From contig CM041778.1 of the NCBI GenBank assembly GCA_023374045.1, positions 405,106,438-405,170,437 on the forward strand: a stretch of 64,000 bases of DNA, given 5' to 3'. The notes under the pieces were generated by a model. That model was not told where the DNA came from. It did not search any database and saw only the letters and a list, made by a program, of their open reading frames with translations. The position numbers were made by a program, and so were the translations under genes. Below, piece by piece: positions 61,315 through 64,000 of this stretch. Every line of letters starts with the position of its first letter. The first letter of the stretch is position 1. The DNA comes from Limonium bicolor. Its lineage: Eukaryota > Streptophyta > Magnoliopsida > Caryophyllales > Plumbaginaceae.

Positions 61315-61724
61315 GGGAAAATTCACGAGATACCCCTGTTTTCTTTTGTAATTCATAATATACTCCTATAATTTTAGTAATTCAACTTTAAACATGCTTA
61401 AATATTGTCCAAAATTGATGAAACTTTACACGGACGATGCTAAAGTGTTATATCTTGATCCAATATAAAATTTGAAGTTTTTAAGCTCACATGTGACCCG
61501 TGGGACCCAATGAATTGTCACTTATTCATTGGGTGCCACAGGTCACATGTGAGTTTAAAAAGCTTCAAATTTGATATTGGACCAAAATATAACACTTTAG
61601 CATCGTCCATGTAAAGTTCATCAATTTTGGACAACATTTAAGCATGTTTAAAGTTGAATTACTAAAATCACAGGGGTATATTATGAATTACGAAAGAAAA
61701 CAGGGGTATCTCGTAAATTTTCCC
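61315..61724. mobile_element. Hairpin MITE (Mutator-like), copy 2, 410 bp
   Basis: Same family as 51321-51725, with ends GGGAAAATTCACGA and AAATTTTCCC. It is a near-complete inverted repeat. The flanks TTTTGATTT (61306-61314) and GTTTGATTT (61725-61733) form a 9-bp TSD with one mismatch. Confidence 0.92.
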
Positions 61725-61739
61725 GTTTGATTTTGAAGC

Positions 61740-63010
61740 CTGCCACATACGAGTAGAAAGTTGAAGGCGCGGCGCATATATACAAAAGACGAGCATATAA
61801 AATGGGAGAACAAATGCACTAATTCGGTCAGTTTAGGTATTCACAATGGTGGTGAGTGTCTTACCATATCTTTAGGTGGTACATCAACAAAATATATTAT
61901 TTTATTTATTAAGAAACTCTCATTTCTACAGACTAGTTCCTTAGCATTCTCCCCCCTCCACCAACTATTTTTACTTTAGCTTTCTGTTAAGAGTTTTTTT
62001 TATTTTTTTTATTATTGTTGTAGCGTTGTAGCCAATAATATTGATTGTAAAGCGTTCCTTAAATAAGGAACGATGAGAGAAAAATAGGAGGAGATCCACT
62101 CCACTGTAGTAGTTTTTTAGGTTTCTTACTCACACATAAGTGGAACCCACACTATTGTGGATGCCCTTAGAAAACCCTAGCCGCCAAAATAGAGAGGAAA
62201 AGACAAAGGAAAACAGAGAGCAACTCAGAGACAGAGCAGAAGATAGAGACTGGATTCGTCATCATTCTATAACGATTAGATGATGTTCTCTAATCTCTTT
62301 AGCATTCTTATTATTTAGTCTCCTATGTATGAGTAGTTGTGCAGAATTCTAGTTTATTATGAATTCCTAGTTTGAGATTTCTTCTTCATTTGTGCTTACA
62401 AATAATTCTATACAAATTGTAGTTTTATTCCTTGCTTTGTTTATATTTCTCTGGTGATTTGTTCAATTGTTAGAGAAATTTAGTTTGTTCGCTTACAAGT
62501 GAGAACTGCGGCATGCAATAGACTACAAGAATATTACCAGTGAAACTTGAGACGACAATTCCTCAGGATTAGCTGACTAGAAACCAGATGAACCTTGAAC
62601 GCTACTAGTTAATTATGAAATTCGTAACGAAAGTTAGGATTAGGAATTGCTAGTATGGATCTATCTTGTGGGAGACCGGTCTTAGATTAACTTATATATG
62701 AGGTTGCAATCTAGAATTAAGAAAACATAAATGAAAAGGAATTGAAGAACTACAGAGAAGTAGTACACCAGGATTCCTCTGTTTATCGTGTCAAGAAGAT
62801 CATCTTTTACTTGTTTTTATTTAGTTTATTTAGTTCTGCATTTAAACCCTCAATTTATTATTGTTATTTTTTTAGTTTATTAGTTATTTATATTAAAGAC
62901 TCAAACTAGACACAACTTCTTTGGTTCGATAATCTAGGGATTACTTCCTATGAAAACTTGCTACGACACACCAGTACACTTGCTGATATACGTTTTAACT
63001 CATACAAGTT
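61740..63010 (+). mobile_element. LTR (3' portion) of Athila/Ogre-like element
   Basis: This AT-rich region precedes an Athila-type primer site. It contains AAAACCCTAGCCGCC (62162-62176), a TATGAGTAGTTGTGCAG phrase near 62325, and a hairpin CGTTCCTT/AAGGAACG (62053-62072). The left boundary is unknown. Confidence 0.5.
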
Positions 63011-63012
63011 TT

Positions 63013-63030
63013 TGATGTCGTTGTTAGGGA
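63013..63030 (+). promoter_or_regulatory. Athila-type primer-binding site (mutated)
   Basis: TGATGTCGTTGTTAGGGA follows GTTTT. Plant Athila/Tat elements commonly carry TGGCGCCGTTGCCGGGGA here. All six differences are G-to-A or C-to-T transitions. Confidence 0.6.
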
Positions 63031-63555
63031 GGCACAGTTATTTAGTTAGTCTTTATTCTATTTTTCTTTTATTTATTTTGTTTTTATTTGTTTTTTTTAT
63101 TTTGTGTTATTTGTTTAAATGTTATTAATTGGTTTTATATTAAATTGTGTTGTTTTGATTTACAGTGCTTTTTTTATTTTAATAGTTTTTTTTGTAGGAT
63201 TAGGATTTTTGTTTCAGTTTATTTCATTTTATTTTATTTTTATATGATTTTTATTTTATTAGTTTAATTTTAGTTTAGCATTTTTTGTTTATTTTTATTA
63301 TATATTTTTTTGTTTTTCTTTAGTTTGATTTTAGTTTTTCTTTATTTGTTTAGTTTTGTTTTGGGGTTGTTTATTTTATTTTATTTATAGGTTTTTGTTT
63401 AGTTTGATTTTATTTACCTTTACATTTATTTTTATTTATTAATTATAGTTATGTACATATTTTTATTTTATTTTCTTCTTATGTATATAATTTCTTTTTC
63501 TGTTTCTTTCGATGCGTGCTTATCTGATGGTTGTACATTATAATCTGCCTGGAGG
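63031..63555 (+). other. T-rich leader of the Athila/Ogre-like element
   Basis: Very T-rich on the plus strand (runs such as TTTTATTTTATTTTTAT), with no frame of note. Long untranslated leaders before gag are common in this group. Confidence 0.45.
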
Positions 63556-63765
63556 TTGGCTAGGATATTACACCAATGGGTTGTGTATGAAAAGTGTGAA
63601 GGAGACCACGAGCTTGCTTACTGTTCGTTCTCTTCTAGATTGGAGGATGCTATAAGAGATTTTACATCATCTAGCCCTCTTCGAGGACGGTCATGCGAGA
63701 CATGTGAAGAGAACCATGAAAGGTCTCATTCTCCGGTTAATTCTTCTAGTTTGAGGACGTTATGA
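63556..63765 (+). pseudogene. Short frame with two degenerate zinc-knuckle-like motifs (Athila/Ogre-like ORF start or relic)
   Basis: The 69-residue frame contains YEKCEGDHELAYC and, about 30 residues later, SCETCEENHERSHS. Both follow C-x2-C-x3-H-x4-C with one cysteine replaced (Tyr in the first copy, Ser in the second). The two halves look like a duplicated unit of about 100-105 bp. The frame sits about 530 bp downstream of the primer site and stops at a TGA after 69 codons, so it is either a remnant or a small leader ORF. The start at 63556 is simply the first ATG. I am unsure of its function. Confidence 0.4.
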
Positions 63766-64000
63766 TAGATTTCTTATTGGATTGCAAAGCGAGTTCAGGT
63801 AGGAATGAGACTCTCATGATGAACATGAAAAAACATCAAGAGAGTAATGCGATAATTTTACCCAACTAGATGAAATATCACGAAAGCTGAATGTGAACCG
63901 ATTCGTGAGATCAAATAACCTTCTACAACAATTGTTTGGAGTAATACACAGCTTGATCATTCGATCCCTGAAGTGGCAAACACACCTACGGAGGAGATCA

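Overview
This window is plant nuclear DNA, most likely from a repeat-rich angiosperm. Almost everything recognisable in it is a transposable element: long LTRs beginning and ending TGAAATACCCC...GGGGTGTTACA (orientation varies), initiator-Met tRNA primer sites (TGGTATCAGAGC), a Ty1/copia pol relic, a LINE relic, Mutator-type foldback elements and Athila/Ogre-like leaders. I found no intact host gene. There is a 500-N scaffold gap at 30749-31248. Coordinates of decayed elements are approximate unless termini or target-site duplications (TSDs) are stated.

Layout. 1-13591 is a minus-strand, large-LTR, non-coding Gypsy-like element (element 1): truncated 3' LTR 1-3768, internal region 3769-9403, full 5' LTR 9404-13591. 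14395-16368 is a 5'-truncated, mutated LINE. 17179-22998 is a 5.8-kb solo LTR with a perfect GATAT TSD. 23477 onward begins another LTR-like sequence, interrupted by a Mutator-like foldback element (23826-25542, 9-10 bp TSD). 27900-30748 is a minus-strand copia relic running into the gap. 32313-45935 is element 2, a plus-strand large-LTR non-coding element related to element 1. It has a 6.4-kb 5' LTR (with a ~190-bp tandem array and a tRNA-like block), a 4.7-kb internal region (with a 22-unit minisatellite), a 2.5-kb 3' LTR that lacks 3.8 kb, and a near-perfect 5-bp TSD. 45941-55739 is element 3 on the minus strand: a 6-kb LTR, primer site, broken gag, and downstream of gag a broken piece of a plant AlkB-type 2-oxoglutarate/Fe(II) dioxygenase gene. 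55740-64000 holds Athila/Ogre-like LTR and leader sequence, a probable FAR1/MULE-like relic, degenerate tandem repeats and a second copy of a 0.4-kb hairpin MITE.

How the parts relate. The coding-free LTR elements would need proteins from autonomous relatives, so the conserved non-coding motifs are the most informative part of the window. Several can be seen by comparing families: a hairpin near the LTR 3' end whose stem changes on both sides in five LTR families; a hairpin that includes the primer-binding site; a leader hairpin with a GAAA-type loop; and, in the 3' part of elements 1 and 2, twin hairpins with mutually complementary loops around a conserved core. These are candidate packaging, dimerisation or priming signals shared by non-autonomous elements. 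They and the AlkB capture are the best candidates for something undescribed.

Caution: paired LTR copies differ largely by single-base indels, often in homopolymers. Part of the apparent decay could therefore be uncorrected long-read error rather than mutation.
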